From NCBI GenBank assembly GCA_963854835.1, contig OY978530.1:23224437-23288436 (forward strand): a DNA stretch of 64,000 nt, read 5' to 3'. The stretch comes from Megamerina dolium (Eukaryota; Arthropoda; Insecta; Diptera; Megamerinidae). This document shows, piece after piece, positions 36,791 to 47,189 of the stretch. Made by a program: the position numbers and the translations under genes. The number at the start of each line of letters is the position of its first letter. The stretch's first letter is position 1. A model generated the notes under the pieces. That model did not search any database, had not been told where the DNA came from, and saw only the letters and a list, made by a program, of their open reading frames with translations.

Positions 36791-37832
36791 AAACTTATTA
36801 TTAAAACACATTTCTTTTAAAACAGGCGTAAATATGTCTTCAAAAATTAATTTGTTCATGCGCCCATTGATTTTTCCCTGATAATCTGGGTGATGAGAGC
36901 GACGAGCACGGCGAGCATTTTCATTAAGAAATAAAGCAAATGGAACTACGATATCATTGGAATGAGGCAATGATGATCGATTTTTGTTGGTTTCTCCTTT
37001 AAGAAAAGAGAATGTATCAAAATGGCGTCAAACTTTGACTTTGAAACACATCTAACTTTCTAACACTTTAGGCTTAGAGAAAGAATGCACGTCGGCAAAA
37101 ATAGCAGTCAAATGAACTACAAATGCAGCAACAGATTTATATAATCGACAGCTGATATTAAAACTACACAATTAATTTAAATACGATATAGATGTCTTTA
37201 TGACATGTAATGGAATGTGATAATCAACATACGAATAATTTTTATTAAAATCTGAACACATGCGTCTCACCGGATCAAATAACTCAAGGTTGCTTTTACA
37301 CATTAGATACATTATAAGATGCATTGAGAGTCAGTTCGCTAAGTAAGAAAGGGGATTCATCTTCACCACTAAACATTTTATTACAAAACAAATAATCGAA
37401 ATTACTCTTCTCTTTTAGTGTTGGCATAGGATGGAAAGTTAATTAAAGGGTCCCAATCAGGGACCCGTTGTTTAGGAACAACGGGTACATACTAGACATC
37501 TGTGCAAGCTCAGTCGATGTTCTTTGGACACAGTGTGATTCGTTGCATCTGACGATGTTATCTTTGATTCAACATTTACTCAACAACAAGTGTTTTCAAA
37601 CTAGACAAGCAATGAAGTACGCTCTTGTTTTTTAAGGCATGAACTGTCGGTCTTGTTTCAATTAAGTTGCCATTCGAATCATGAGAGAGTCAGCAATAAC
37701 AACACCAAATGCCAAAAATCATTTGAATCATTCGAATGTCTCGGTTCGTTGCTGATGTTTTATTTGGCGTTTTGTTTTGTCCGTTTTTTTACTAAAAGAA
37801 TTTACGTACTTTAGCATAGCATATGTAACATA
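36791..37832. other. No recognised gene
   Basis: A minus-strand frame at 36716-36970 reads NENARRARRSHHPDYQGKIN, which I could not place. The rest is non-coding, with a pair of hairpins at 37448-37485. Confidence 0.45.
37448..37485. repeat. Two overlapping perfect hairpins
   Basis: GGGTCCC (37448-37454), five-base loop, GGGACCC (37460-37466). The last three bases also begin CCCGTTGTT (37464-37472), four-base loop, AACAACGGG (37477-37485). The shared CCC means the two stems compete. The function is unknown. Confidence 0.85.
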
Positions 37833-37909
37833 TACAGTGACTCAACTTTTCGATCGCATCGGTACTAAAAATTTTCTTTGTTGATTGTCAAATTTCTGTT
37901 ATTACTGTT

Positions 37910-38700
37910 TGTCTACGCCAGCAAAAATACGCGCACTCCCAAAGTGAACTGGAGTAAATGAGTGGATGGATGGTTTGGCAACCCTATCGATCTGCTTATT
38001 ATTCCATGTTCACTTTATCCCTATTCCTATTCCTTCCAATCAATTCCATTCGCTCATCTGTTTATTCCACCTATTGCATTCTCCTTTTCCCTTTACCTTC
38101 GTTTTTTTTCCCATAAATCAACATAATTTCAATTGAATTGGTTTTTTTCCCGAGGAGTGCGCGCATTTCTTCATTTTTTAAAAAGTAAAAATTATTTTTG
38201 TCATTAACGCATCTCATTTATTAAAGTATTTCATTTATACGAAAACTAAAAGCATAAAACAAATAAATAAAGAAAACATAACTAAATTAACAGAAAGAAA
38301 AGTGGGTGTTAAAATCAGTGGCATATACATCAGTCAGTCGTATGTGAAATCCAATTTTTTCAACTTTGCGGTGTTTCTTGTGTAATTTGCAAAAATCAAC
38401 GAATTTTCTTATCATTTAATCTAAGTAAATAATAAATCAGATTTGTATAAATATATCGACATAAATCGAATATTAAATTGAAATATAACAAGAGTCAAAC
38501 CATCGAGTCACATAAAACATATGTATTTATATATTCGTTCCCTATATACATACGTCCAGTGCAAATAAAAGAAAGAAAATTAGTGTATAAAGTTCAATTT
38601 CTGTTTCGAGCAAGAAAAGGTCCAGCGTGCCAATAATATCTAAAGGCAAGTGTACCTCATCATCGAGCTAATCGGCAATCACTAGCTTCCAGCTGAAACA
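37910..38700 (+). repeat. 5' LTR of the BEL element
   Basis: 791 bases, TGTCTACGCC to GCTGAAACA. It differs from the 3' LTR at three positions (one T/C in GATGGT-T/C-TGG, and two G/A near GTTTCGAGCAAGAAAAGG). Confidence 0.96.
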
Positions 38701-38701
38701 T

Positions 38702-38719
38702 TGGTCCTTCGAGCCGGAT
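38702..38719 (+). promoter_or_regulatory. Primer binding site, tRNA-Tyr type
   Basis: TGGTCCTTCGAGCCGGAT, one base after the LTR, is complementary to the 3' end of insect tRNA-Tyr (acceptor TCGAAGGA plus CCA, and adjoining T-arm) over 17 bases. A related sequence occurs on the minus strand near 57355-57373 next to another BEL-type LTR. Confidence 0.8.
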
Positions 38720-39532
38720 TGGCTCGCAACGTTTGGTAAGCTAAAGTCTTACCACCCAGGTACGTGATATTGATATTGCCATATCGCTGGTTTGTTTTTG
38801 CTCGCCCAAAAAAAAAATACATAAATCCCAAATTAAAACCCATTCCCTAAATAAAAATTTAAAATATTGTTGAAATATATATGTATTTATTTTCACGTGA
38901 GAGTATATATATTCGCTTCCCGCGTATATAATTTTTTATAAATTTATATACAATATACATATAAGTTTATATACAGAAGGTGGTTAACCCCGTATAAAAA
39001 TTCAAGTTTTTTTTTGGTTGATTGTACATAGAAGAAGTACATACGATAAAGGTACTTTGCTCCCATACAAGTATATAATTCTTGTTACTGCCGTGCTTCT
39101 TCTTGTTTCACCCGTTGGCAAAATTCGCAAGTTTTTGTATATAAGCCATTTCTATGTAAGTACTTAGTACTTAAATTGGCAATAACAAAATCCCTAATCA
39201 ATATAAATAACATATTTTGATAGTTGTATTATACACAAACAACGCGACCGTGTGAGTCGTTTGTTTTGTTATTTTTCTCGTTCTCGCTATATACTGCATA
39301 TTATTTTCAACGATATAAACAAATTCCAATACATTAGGTAAAACAATCCCGCTAAAGAAAAAAGACCTGCTGATCCCGTAATTTTTTCTCAAATAGAATT
39401 TTGAGAAAAGAAAAGAAAATAATTGTTACGCAATATATATTATCGCTTGCTATTCAAGTTTAATTACGATTTTGAATTGCAATAAAGCGCGTGTCCTGAT
39501 TTTAACCCGAATTTATCCCGAAAAATAAAAAT
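38720..39532 (+). promoter_or_regulatory. Non-coding leader with candidate 5' splice sites
   Basis: The leader has no long ORF. Two good donor sequences lie close to the primer binding site: TTG/GTAAGC (GT at 38736) and CAG/GTACGT (GT at 38760). The first is conserved in the related leader near 57340-57350 on the minus strand (ATTGGTAAGC). They could feed the acceptor in front of the third ORF. Confidence 0.5.
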
Positions 39533-40915
39533 ATGTCTAACGTAAAGCGGTTTAAAGCTGTTGTGGAGGAAATCCACACATTTGACCGATATTTCCAAAC
39601 ACTCAGTGAAGATTCACACAGCACTTTCACATTGGATATCCAGAGAAAGGATTTCGAGACCCTGTGGAATAGTTGCAGGGCAGCATGGGAATCGATCATC
39701 TCTGCGGAGGAAGATGTAGAAGGAATAGAAGAGGTAAAGAAAGCATACCGAGAGTGCCAGGTGGCTTATACTCGGTGCCTCTCAAGCATTAACTCCATTC
39801 TCCATGACCTGACCGTTATAGTGCCTTCTCCGACCGCTGCTCATTCTCCAACTACTCACCATTCCACGATTCATAATATTGAGCATGCCTTCCCCTCCAT
39901 TCAATTGCCTCCATGCGATACAGCCTGCTTTTCTGGCGATTATGTGTCATGGCCAAGTTTTCGCGACATGTTTACGGCCTTATATCGCAATAACCCCCGG
40001 CTGTCGCCAGTGGAAAATTTATACCACTTGCTTCAGAAAACCCGAGGCGAAGCACATAATATCATTCAGCCTACTCCCTTGACTAATGATGGCTTCGCAC
40101 TAGCATGGCACAATCTCGAGGAGAGATATGAAAACAAGAGGATTCTCGTCAACTTACAGTTGAAATCTCTTTTCAATCTCCAGGCGGTAACACAAGAAAC
40201 CGGCCCAAACCTGAAACGACTACAACGTACGATAAACGACAGCATCACACATCTGACGCTGTTGAAGATTGACACCTCTCATTGGGATGCAATTTTCGTC
40301 TATTTGTGTTCGACGAAGATTCCGGACACGACTCTGTGTCTTTGGGAGCAGTCTCTGAAAAATAAACGAGAAATCCCTAAATGGAGTGACTTCGACGCCT
40401 TTTTAACAGAACGGTATCAGACCTTGGAATCGGTCTCCGATATCAGAAGTGGTTCTCGGCAACTCAGCCAGCCACTGAATCGGCCATTTAGCCAGCCCGC
40501 GAATCGACAACCCGGTCGGTTCGACCCCCCCAGGCGATCGTACAGTCCTTCAACGGCTTCCAAGAAGGTCGGCATTTATCATAACAACGTTGGGACTCGC
40601 AGTTGCCCACTATGCAGAAAATCACATTCTCTTCGCTCATGTCCCGATTTCTTAAAGTTGTCAATAGAAGAACGTTATAATGTCGTCAGAAGGCACAAGC
40701 TCTGTACCAATTGTTTTGCCAATTTACTTGCTCATCATGCAAAAAGAGGCATCATTCATTGCTTCATAGGTCAGCCGAACCCCTTTACTCCTGTCGAGAC
40801 GCAACTCCTGTCGTTACTCCCATTACAAAGTCAGCGGAACAAGCTCACAATGCGTTTGCATCCCAATTACAACCTGCTACACAAGAAAAACACGAAAAGG
40901 CTTTGGATTCTATAA
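39533..40915 (+). CDS. gag: BEL gag (capsid and partial zinc-knuckle domain)
   Basis: The ATG at 39533 opens a 460-codon frame. The N-terminal part is helical and charged. The DUF1759-type capsid region follows (FSGDYVSWPSFRDMF near residue 138, then NLYHLLQKTRGEAHNII and AWHNLEERYENKRILVN). An arginine/serine/proline-rich linker leads to a zinc knuckle CPLCRKSHSLRSC (residue 360). The second knuckle starts CTNCFAN but is cut short, and the frame then leaves coding text. The third, CSSCKKRHHSLLH, is in the next frame and belongs to the pol ORF. A deletion around 40715 therefore removed the middle of the nucleocapsid and created the frame change. Codons after about 40720 are out of frame and not genuine. 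Confidence 0.88.
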   Translation: MSNVKRFKAVVEEIHTFDRYFQTLSEDSHSTFTLDIQRKDFETLWNSCRAAWESIISAEEDVEGIEEVKKAYRECQVAYTRCLSSINSILHDLTVIVPSPTAAHSPTTHHSTIHNIEHAFPSIQLPPCDTACFSGDYVSWPSFRDMFTALYRNNPRLSPVENLYHLLQKTRGEAHNIIQPTPLTNDGFALAWHNLEERYENKRILVNLQLKSLFNLQAVTQETGPNLKRLQRTINDSITHLTLLKIDTSHWDAIFVYLCSTKIPDTTLCLWEQSLKNKREIPKWSDFDAFLTERYQTLESVSDIRSGSRQLSQPLNRPFSQPANRQPGRFDPPRRSYSPSTASKKVGIYHNNVGTRSCPLCRKSHSLRSCPDFLKLSIEERYNVVRRHKLCTNCFANLLAHHAKRGIIHCFIGQPNPFTPVETQLLSLLPLQSQRNKLTMRLHPNYNLLHKKNTKRLWIL

Positions 40916-42972
40916 GCCACCCGACACAAAACCATGCAGTGCTACTGGGAACAGCCCTGGTACACATTCGGCACCACAACAACTCCTTTATAGCTCGAGC
41001 GCTTATCGATTCCGGTTCGGAAGCTACGTTTATGTCTGAGCGGCTGCGAAATAGGTTGCGCCTCCCTATTTGCGAAGTACGGACGACGGTTACGGGCCTA
41101 AATGAGGTCGTTACAGCGCATTCGTCAAAAATGTGTTCGTTGGAGATCGGTTCCCCAGTTGACCCCAGCGTCACGATTAAAGTGGATGCCTTTGTATTAG
41201 CCAAACTCACAGGAAAATTACCTTCTTGTACCATATCTGCTAACTTACGTAAGGAACTAGCAGGCTTACGGTTAGCAGATGAAAATCTGCATAGATGTTC
41301 CCCAGTAGACCTGGTTTTAGGTGGAGACATCTACCCATCCATACTACAAGAAGGTATTCGCAAGGGCATTCTTGGTACCCTGATTGCCCAAAATACAGTT
41401 TTCGGCTGGATTATCACTGGTCGTTATGCAAACCCCCAAAAGCATGGACCAGTTTTGTCATTTTATAATGAAATAAGTCTCGATCGTCAAATATCCCGAT
41501 TCTGGGAGATCGAAGAACTCCCCAAATCCAGTGCCAAGTCAGCCGAAGACTTGTACTGTGAAAAATATTACCAGAAATCCACATTTCGTAATAAAGATGG
41601 CCGTTTTGTTGTGTCCTTGCCCTTTAAAAGGGAATTTCCCGAGGAGTTGTCAATAGGAGAGTCGCGCAATTCGGCGCGAGCTCAATTCTTTGGTAACGAA
41701 GTACGGTTACTTAAGAATCCCCAACTTAAGATCGAATATGATCGAATTATTGCCGAATATCTCGATCTTGGGCACATGAAGAGAATCGCTTGTAATCGCT
41801 CAGTTCCCTCTTTATCATATTATCTTCCCCATCATGCGGTGGTGAAGCCCGACCGTACCACCACGAAACTTCGTGTGGTTTTCAATGCCTCTAGCCGTTC
41901 TTCTAGTGGCAAAAGTCTTAACGACGTATTATGTACCGGTCCCATACTTCAATCAGATTTGTTGGTACTGATTCTCAGATGGAGGTTTTATCGGTTCGTT
42001 TTTAACGCCGATATTGAGAAAATGTATCGACAGATTCTCGTGCATCCCAAGCACACCCCATTCCAACGCATATATTTTCGAAAATCCGTAGATGAAGAAC
42101 TTCAGGTATTTGAGCTGCAAACTGTTACCTTCGACGTGAACTGTGCTCCATATTTGGCCATACGAACTCTTTTGCAACTCGCGCATGAGAATGAAATGGA
42201 TAACCCGCTTGCTTCCGATATTTTGAAGCACTCAATGTACGTAGATGACGTACTTGCCGGAGCTCATACACTGACCGAAGTTATCACGGCACGAAATCAG
42301 CTGAATTCGACATTACAATCAGCTGGATTCTCCCTAAGGAAGTGGACGTCGAACCATCAAGACGTTCTAGCAAATATTCCGTCAAATCACATACTGGATT
42401 CAGAATTTTTGAATATTTCCGATAAAAGCACAGCTAAAACCCTGGGACTGCAATGGAATGCCGGCTCTGACTGCTTCTTTTTTTCCCCAATACCCCTCCC
42501 AAATAAAACTTCATTCACAAAACGTGAGGTCTTATCAATGATTGCCAAATTATTTGACCCTGCCGGATGGTTGGCACCCAAGATTATTGTTGCAAAAATA
42601 TTGATGCAACAATTGTGGCTCGACAACACAGACTGGGATGAAGCGATTAAGCCCTTAACACTTCATAAGTGGCAGCAATTTTTGTCAGATTATCCGAATC
42701 TGACAGCCATACGCATTCCCCGATACGTTCAATTTTCACTCGACTGCAGCTTGCAATTTCATGGCTTTTGCGATGCTTCTGAGAAAGCTTACGCAGCAGC
42801 AGTATACGTGCGTATGGAATATCCCACAGGTGAAGTTTACACCCATTTGTTAGCGGCAAAATCACGTGTCGCTCCCGTCAAAACCCTATCGCTTCCTCGT
42901 CTGGAACTGTGCGGAGCAGATTTACTCGCTCTGGTGATGGACAGACTCGACCATAGTGCTGTCATGGCTTAA
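40711..42972 (+). pseudogene. pol: BEL pol, first part: zinc knuckle end, protease, RT, RNase H start
   Basis: In frame 1 the text starts with the last gag knuckle (CSSCKKRHHSLLH) and has the aspartic protease ARALIDSGSEATFMSE near residue 97. RT follows with VVKPDRTTTKLRVVFNASS, FNADIEKMYRQILVHP (430) and YVDDVLAGAHT (510), the Pao-type YVDD. RNase H opens with FHGFCDASEKAYAAAVYVR (684) and LPRLELCGADLLALVMD. There the frame breaks. The next codons in the other frame read DSTIVLSWLNK, which in intact elements lies further along after a spacer, so a small deletion joined the two near 42940. Confidence 0.9.
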
Positions 42973-44764
42973 TAAACCACCATGTCACTGGACGACCTTT
43001 GTGGCAAATCGTGTTTCATCCATCGTTGAAAAGATGGGTAGCTCAAACTGGTTTCACGTTTGCTCTGGTGAAAATCCCGCTGATCTCGCTACACGAGGAA
43101 CCACCGCAAAGGAACTTGCCGATAATGAACTATGGTGGCAGGGGCCATCGTGGTTAAAGACGCCACGCCCAAATTGGCCGAACACAACCCCAAATCCCGA
43201 TTTGGCCAATATTCCCGAAACCAAGCTGATCAAATCGCATTTCGTTAGATCAGATGAAAACGATGACATTTTAGATCGGTTTTCCACTCTCCCACGCGCA
43301 CTTCGCGTAATATCATATATATTGCGATTTTATCACAATTGTCACCCATCTAATCGAGGTCAATACTGTTTCAATTCCCTAAACATTTCGTCTGGAGAGA
43401 TAGTTTCCACCCGCAATAAGCTCATTGTGTTGTGCCAAATGCGGCATTTTTCCAATGAATACGCTGATTTGTCCAAAAAGATCGCAATTCCACGAAAGAG
43501 TGATCTACTCCCGCTTAATCCGTTTCTCGACTCAAGTGGAATAATGCGAATGAATGGACGATTGGTTCATTCCCCGGCTCTCTCTTACAGAGAGAGATTC
43601 CCTATAATTCTCCCATATGCTGGACGTTTTACTCGATTGTTGCTCGAGTTTGTGCATTTGGTATCCATACACAGCGCTAATCAGCTGCTTTTGCGTCTAA
43701 TCCGATTAGAGTATTGGGTTCCAAAATTAAAGAACCTAGTAAAGACTACGATACACAACTGCAAAGTATGTGTACTTGAGAAGCAAAAGCATCATTCACA
43801 GATAATGGCAGCGTTGCCACCCGAACGTACCTCCCTCTCAAGACCCTTTGCTACGACTGGTGTAGATTTCGCCGGTCCGTTTGATATTAAGGCATATATT
43901 GGTCGCGCATGCCGTATCACGAAAGGTTATGTTTGTGTGTTCGTGTGTTTTGCCACGAGAGCAATACATTTGGAAGCAACGAGTGACATGACCACGCCTA
44001 CATTTCTTGTGGCATTTACCCGTTTCTTTTTCCGTCGTGGATGTCCGTCGTTAATATTTTCCGACAACGGAACTTCTTTCGTTGGTGCTTCTCGTGTTCT
44101 GCGAGCTGAAAACGAAAGGTTTCTACGTAACATACGTGAGCACGTAGAATCTTCCCATAGCCATCAGGATTTGGAATGGCGATTTATTCCTGCTGGAGCT
44201 CCCCATATGGGAGGGCTATGGGAAGCTGGTGTTAAAAGCTTCAAGGCCCATTTGAAGAAGCTTCCCCCCAATCTGAAATACACTCTTGAGGAATTTAGCA
44301 CGTTACTCTGCCGCATAGAGGCATGTCTCAACTCGAGGCCTATAAGTCCTATGTCAGACAACCCTGAAGATTTATCCCCCCTTACACCGGGTCATTTTTT
44401 GATCGGTTCGGCTTTATTGGCACCGGCCGAGCCTGATGTCTCAGACCAACCCTTAAGTGTGATTAATAGATGGCAACGCCTTAAGGTAATTCACCAATCC
44501 TTCTGCCTACGGTGGAAGGAGGAGTACCTTAAGGAACTGCACAAACGTACGAAATGGCAGTCCCCAAAGAATGACATTCGCATCGACGATTTAGTAGTCA
44601 TACGTAAAGAGCACTTACCTCCGAACGAATGGAGACTTGGACGAGTGCAAAAAACATATCTTGGTCCCGATTCCCATGTACGTGTCGCCGATATTCGCAC
44701 CGCCAAGGGAATCGTAACTCGGCCAATAGTAAAGCTTGTCGCGCTTCCTATGTTCACTCCCTAA
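42956..44764 (+). pseudogene. pol: BEL pol, second part: RNase H end and integrase
   Basis: The frame continues RNase H (VLSWLNKPPCHWTTFVANRV, then SGENPADLATRGTTA). It then carries a full integrase. HLVSIH with CKVC is the zinc domain near residues 240-280. GVDFAGPF (303), FSDNGTSF (369) and HMGGLWEAGVKSFK (422) carry the catalytic D, D and E. A C-terminal DUF5641-type module reads LPPNEWRLGRVQKTYLGPD. The frame ends at 44764, and all integrase residues are intact. It has no start of its own, and expression depends on the broken upstream frame. Confidence 0.9.
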
Positions 44765-44790
44765 AATACTCCTGTAACACGATTCTCATC

Positions 44791-44812
44791 CCGTTTTTTT
44801 TTGTTGTTACAG
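44791..44812 (+). promoter_or_regulatory. Candidate 3' splice site before the third ORF
   Basis: The text CCGTTTTTTTTTGTTGTTAC followed by AG at 44811-44812 is a strong pyrimidine tract plus acceptor. It lies 7 bases before the ATG of the third ORF and 27 bases after the pol stop. Together with the leader donors at 38736 and 38760 it could generate a spliced subgenomic RNA. This is inference from sequence only. Confidence 0.55.
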
Positions 44813-44819
44813 TTTTCCC

Positions 44820-45449
44820 ATGGCGCTAAAAACAAAAACCCCAAAACGACGTAGTCCAGTCCGTCCTCCTTCTGAATTTCGAGACAGACCCGAAGCACAG
44901 AGACGTCCCGATTGCCGCATTTGTGATAAGGATCACCCACTGCGATTATGTCCACGATTCTTGGCAATGTCGGTGAAAAAGAGAAGTGATGTTGCGAAGC
45001 AATTCGGCTATTGTTTCAATTGCTTAGCGTATACGCACGTGGCACGACGATGCACAAGCGCATTGCGATGCCAATTGTGTTCGGCGAAGCATCACACCCT
45101 ACTTCACGAGAGAATGCAGCAGCGTACGAAGAAGGACCCAAAATCAACAAGAAAGCGCCAATCGGACACTGCTAAAGCTACAACATCACAGCCATGCCGA
45201 TGTACCCCAGCGCCCAATCTCACTCTTCCACCCATTAACAACTGTGTCTGCAATCAAACGAAGCCTTCTGCATCTGTGGTGCCCTTTGCCATCGTGCCGA
45301 TGATGCCCCCTATTCCGCCCATGTACCCGATGTTGTCGCCGAGTGCGTTGTTGGGCAATATGTCCCGGAATTTTTTCGGACCATCATCCGTCACTTCGTT
45401 ACCACCATCAGAATGGATGCGCAACATCTTTAGCGGATTTCATAATTAA
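44820..45449 (+). CDS. Third ORF of the BEL element: stand-alone nucleocapsid-like protein with three zinc knuckles
   Basis: This is a 209-codon frame starting at the ATG just after the candidate splice acceptor, with a good context (CCCATGG). It begins with a basic, proline-rich stretch. Three complete zinc motifs follow: CRICDKDHPLRLC (C-x2-C-x3-H-x4-C, residue 39), CFNCLAYTHVARRC (C-x2-C-x4-H-x4-C, residue 62) and CQLCSAKHHTLLH (residue 83). A lysine/arginine-rich linker and a proline/methionine-rich, hydrophobic tail end the protein. The knuckle array, with FLAMSVKKRS between the first two, is clearly homologous to this element's own Gag nucleocapsid (FLKLSIEERY) but is not a copy at DNA level. 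There is no signal peptide or membrane anchor, so it is not an envelope. A nucleic-acid-binding accessory role is inferred; the function is unknown. Confidence 0.85.
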   Translation: MALKTKTPKRRSPVRPPSEFRDRPEAQRRPDCRICDKDHPLRLCPRFLAMSVKKRSDVAKQFGYCFNCLAYTHVARRCTSALRCQLCSAKHHTLLHERMQQRTKKDPKSTRKRQSDTAKATTSQPCRCTPAPNLTLPPINNCVCNQTKPSASVVPFAIVPMMPPIPPMYPMLSPSALLGNMSRNFFGPSSVTSLPPSEWMRNIFSGFHN

Positions 45450-45856
45450 TCTTTATAAAATTCACAACATTTCATTTATATCATTCTATTATTTTCTCTC
45501 GGTTTTATTGAATTATATTACTATAAGTTTCTTTATAATTTTGAATTTCATTTATAGCCCTTCCCATTATTTTGTAATTTTCTCTCTTTATAATTTTGAA
45601 TTCATTTTATATTGTTTCTCTTTTAATTTTGAATTTATATTATTTCTTTTTTTTTTTAATTATTTGCTCCCTATAATTTTTGAATTCGCCTTGAATTGAT
45701 TTCATATTATTTCTCTTTTTTTTATATATTATTGCCTGTATAATTTTAAAATTTATATTTCTTTTTTCATATACTTTTAATTTTAAGTTACTCCCTTTTG
45801 TTACATATTCTTCAAAGTCCTGGACGTGGATATTACGTCTCCTTTGCAGTAATCCT
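45450..45856. repeat. T-rich imperfect repeats in the BEL 3' untranslated region
   Basis: Variants of TATAATTTTGAATT recur at least six times between 45530 and 45770, with TATTTCTTTTTTT-like runs. Open frames across it are low-complexity artefacts. CAGTAATCCTGCAAG-type sequence follows. Confidence 0.75.
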
Positions 45857-45858
45857 GC

Positions 45859-45871
45859 AAGGGGGGCGGAA
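45859..45871 (+). promoter_or_regulatory. Polypurine tract of the BEL element
   Basis: AAGGGGGGCGGA directly precedes the 3' LTR (A, then TGTCTACG). Confidence 0.8.
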
Positions 45872-46662
45872 TGTCTACGCCAGCAAAAATACGCGCACTC
45901 CCAAAGTGAACTGGAGTAAATGAGTGGATGGATGGTCTGGCAACCCTATCGATCTGCTTATTATTCCATGTTCACTTTATCCCTATTCCTATTCCTTCCA
46001 ATCAATTCCATTCGCTCATCTGTTTATTCCACCTATTGCATTCTCCTTTTCCCTTTACCTTCGTTTTTTTTCCCATAAATCAACATAATTTCAATTGAAT
46101 TGGTTTTTTTCCCGAGGAGTGCGCGCATTTCTTCATTTTTTAAAAAGTAAAAATTATTTTTGTCATTAACGCATCTCATTTATTAAAGTATTTCATTTAT
46201 ACGAAAACTAAAAGCATAAAACAAATAAATAAAGAAAACATAACTAAATTAACAGAAAGAAAAGTGGGTGTTAAAATCAGTGGCATATACATCAGTCAGT
46301 CGTATGTGAAATCCAATTTTTTCAACTTTGCGGTGTTTCTTGTGTAATTTGCAAAAATCAACGAATTTTCTTATCATTTAATCTAAGTAAATAATAAATC
46401 AGATTTGTATAAATATATCGACATAAATCGAATATTAAATTGAAATATAACAAGAGTCAAACCATCGAGTCACATAAAACATATGTATTTATATATTCGT
46501 TCCCTATATACATACGTCCAGTGCAAATAAAAGAAAGAAAATTAGTGTATAAAGTTCAATTTCTGTTTCGAACAAGAAAAAGTCCAGCGTGCCAATAATA
46601 TCTAAAGGCAAGTGTACCTCATCATCGAGCTAATCGGCAATCACTAGCTTCCAGCTGAAACA
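45872..46662 (+). repeat. 3' LTR of the BEL element
   Basis: 791 bases, the same length as the 5' LTR, three differences. Followed by CTGTT. Confidence 0.96.
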
Positions 46663-46709
46663 CTGTTAGAATAACAATTATTTGCGCAAAAACAAATAAC
46701 CTTTCAATA

Positions 46710-46959
46710 ATGAAGCAGACAAAAAAAGAAACTCGGGTTGAGGTCACCTGACCTCAACCCGATAGAACACCTGTGGGTTGAGGTGAAGAGGGCCATTTCT
46801 TCTATCCCTGGAGACTGTCCTGATTTAAACACTTTGTGGCAACGAACACAGATGGCTTGGCAAAATATTCCCATGGAGACGTGTAAAAATCTGGTTGAGT
46901 CTATGCCAAGAAGAGTTCAAGCCGTAATTAAAGCTAAAGGAGGCCACACGAAATATTGA
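46710..46959 (+). pseudogene. Tc1-family transposase remnant with fold-back junction
   Basis: The ATG at 46710 gives 13 codons, then a stop. Directly afterwards the C-terminal end reads SPDLNPIEHLWVEVKRAI (third catalytic residue E) through MPRRVQAVIKAKGGHTKY. Everything between is deleted. The join carries CGGGTTGAGGTCA, two bases, TGACCTCAACCCG (46734-46761), a perfect 13-base inverted repeat whose right arm is the normal transposase sequence. The left arm therefore looks like templated filler DNA. Confidence 0.88.
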
Positions 46960-47189
46960 AGGCAAATATTCCGTAAAGTAAACGTATTGATCGAATATAT
47001 TTTTTTCTTTAAAATTAAAGTACATGACTATAGAACTGAATTTTTTATTTTATTTTAATTTTAAAATACGCTTTTTTATTTCATTTAAACTGGGTTCAAA
47101 ACTTTTTTGAATTGCACTTAAAAATAAAAAATTATAAAATAAAGTGTTCCTCTTTTGATCTCATTCGATCGAAAAGTTGAGTAACTGTA

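Larger units (their letters stand above)
37910..46662 (+). mobile_element. BEL/Pao retrotransposon, LTR to LTR, with an extra 3' ORF
   Basis: An 8753-base element with 791-base LTRs that differ by three bases, so the insertion is young. The 5-base target duplication CTGTT (37905-37909, 46663-46667) is intact. Order: LTR, tRNA-Tyr primer binding site, 0.8-kb leader, gag, pol (protease, RT, RNase H, integrase), a third ORF encoding zinc knuckles, a T-rich repeat region, a polypurine tract, LTR. Two internal deletions break the gag-pol frame, so this copy is not autonomous. Confidence 0.96.
37835..47187 (+). mobile_element. Gutted Tc1-family element containing the BEL insertion
   Basis: TA flanks (37833-37834, 47188-47189) and inverted ends CAGTGACTCAACTTTTCGAT at left and CAGTTACTCAACTTTTCGAT (reverse complement) at right define a small transposon split by the BEL element. 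Without BEL it is about 600 bases. It retains a start codon and the C-terminal 73 residues of the transposase, with the middle deleted. Confidence 0.9.

Noticed and set aside
44820..45449. Third BEL ORF as an envelope gene
   Set aside because: No signal peptide, transmembrane segment or glycosylation-rich ectodomain is visible. The zinc knuckles point to nucleic-acid binding.
45343..45699. A 118-residue hydrophobic open frame as a membrane protein or env
   Set aside because: It is the translation of T-rich imperfect repeats overlapping the end of the zinc-knuckle ORF in another frame.
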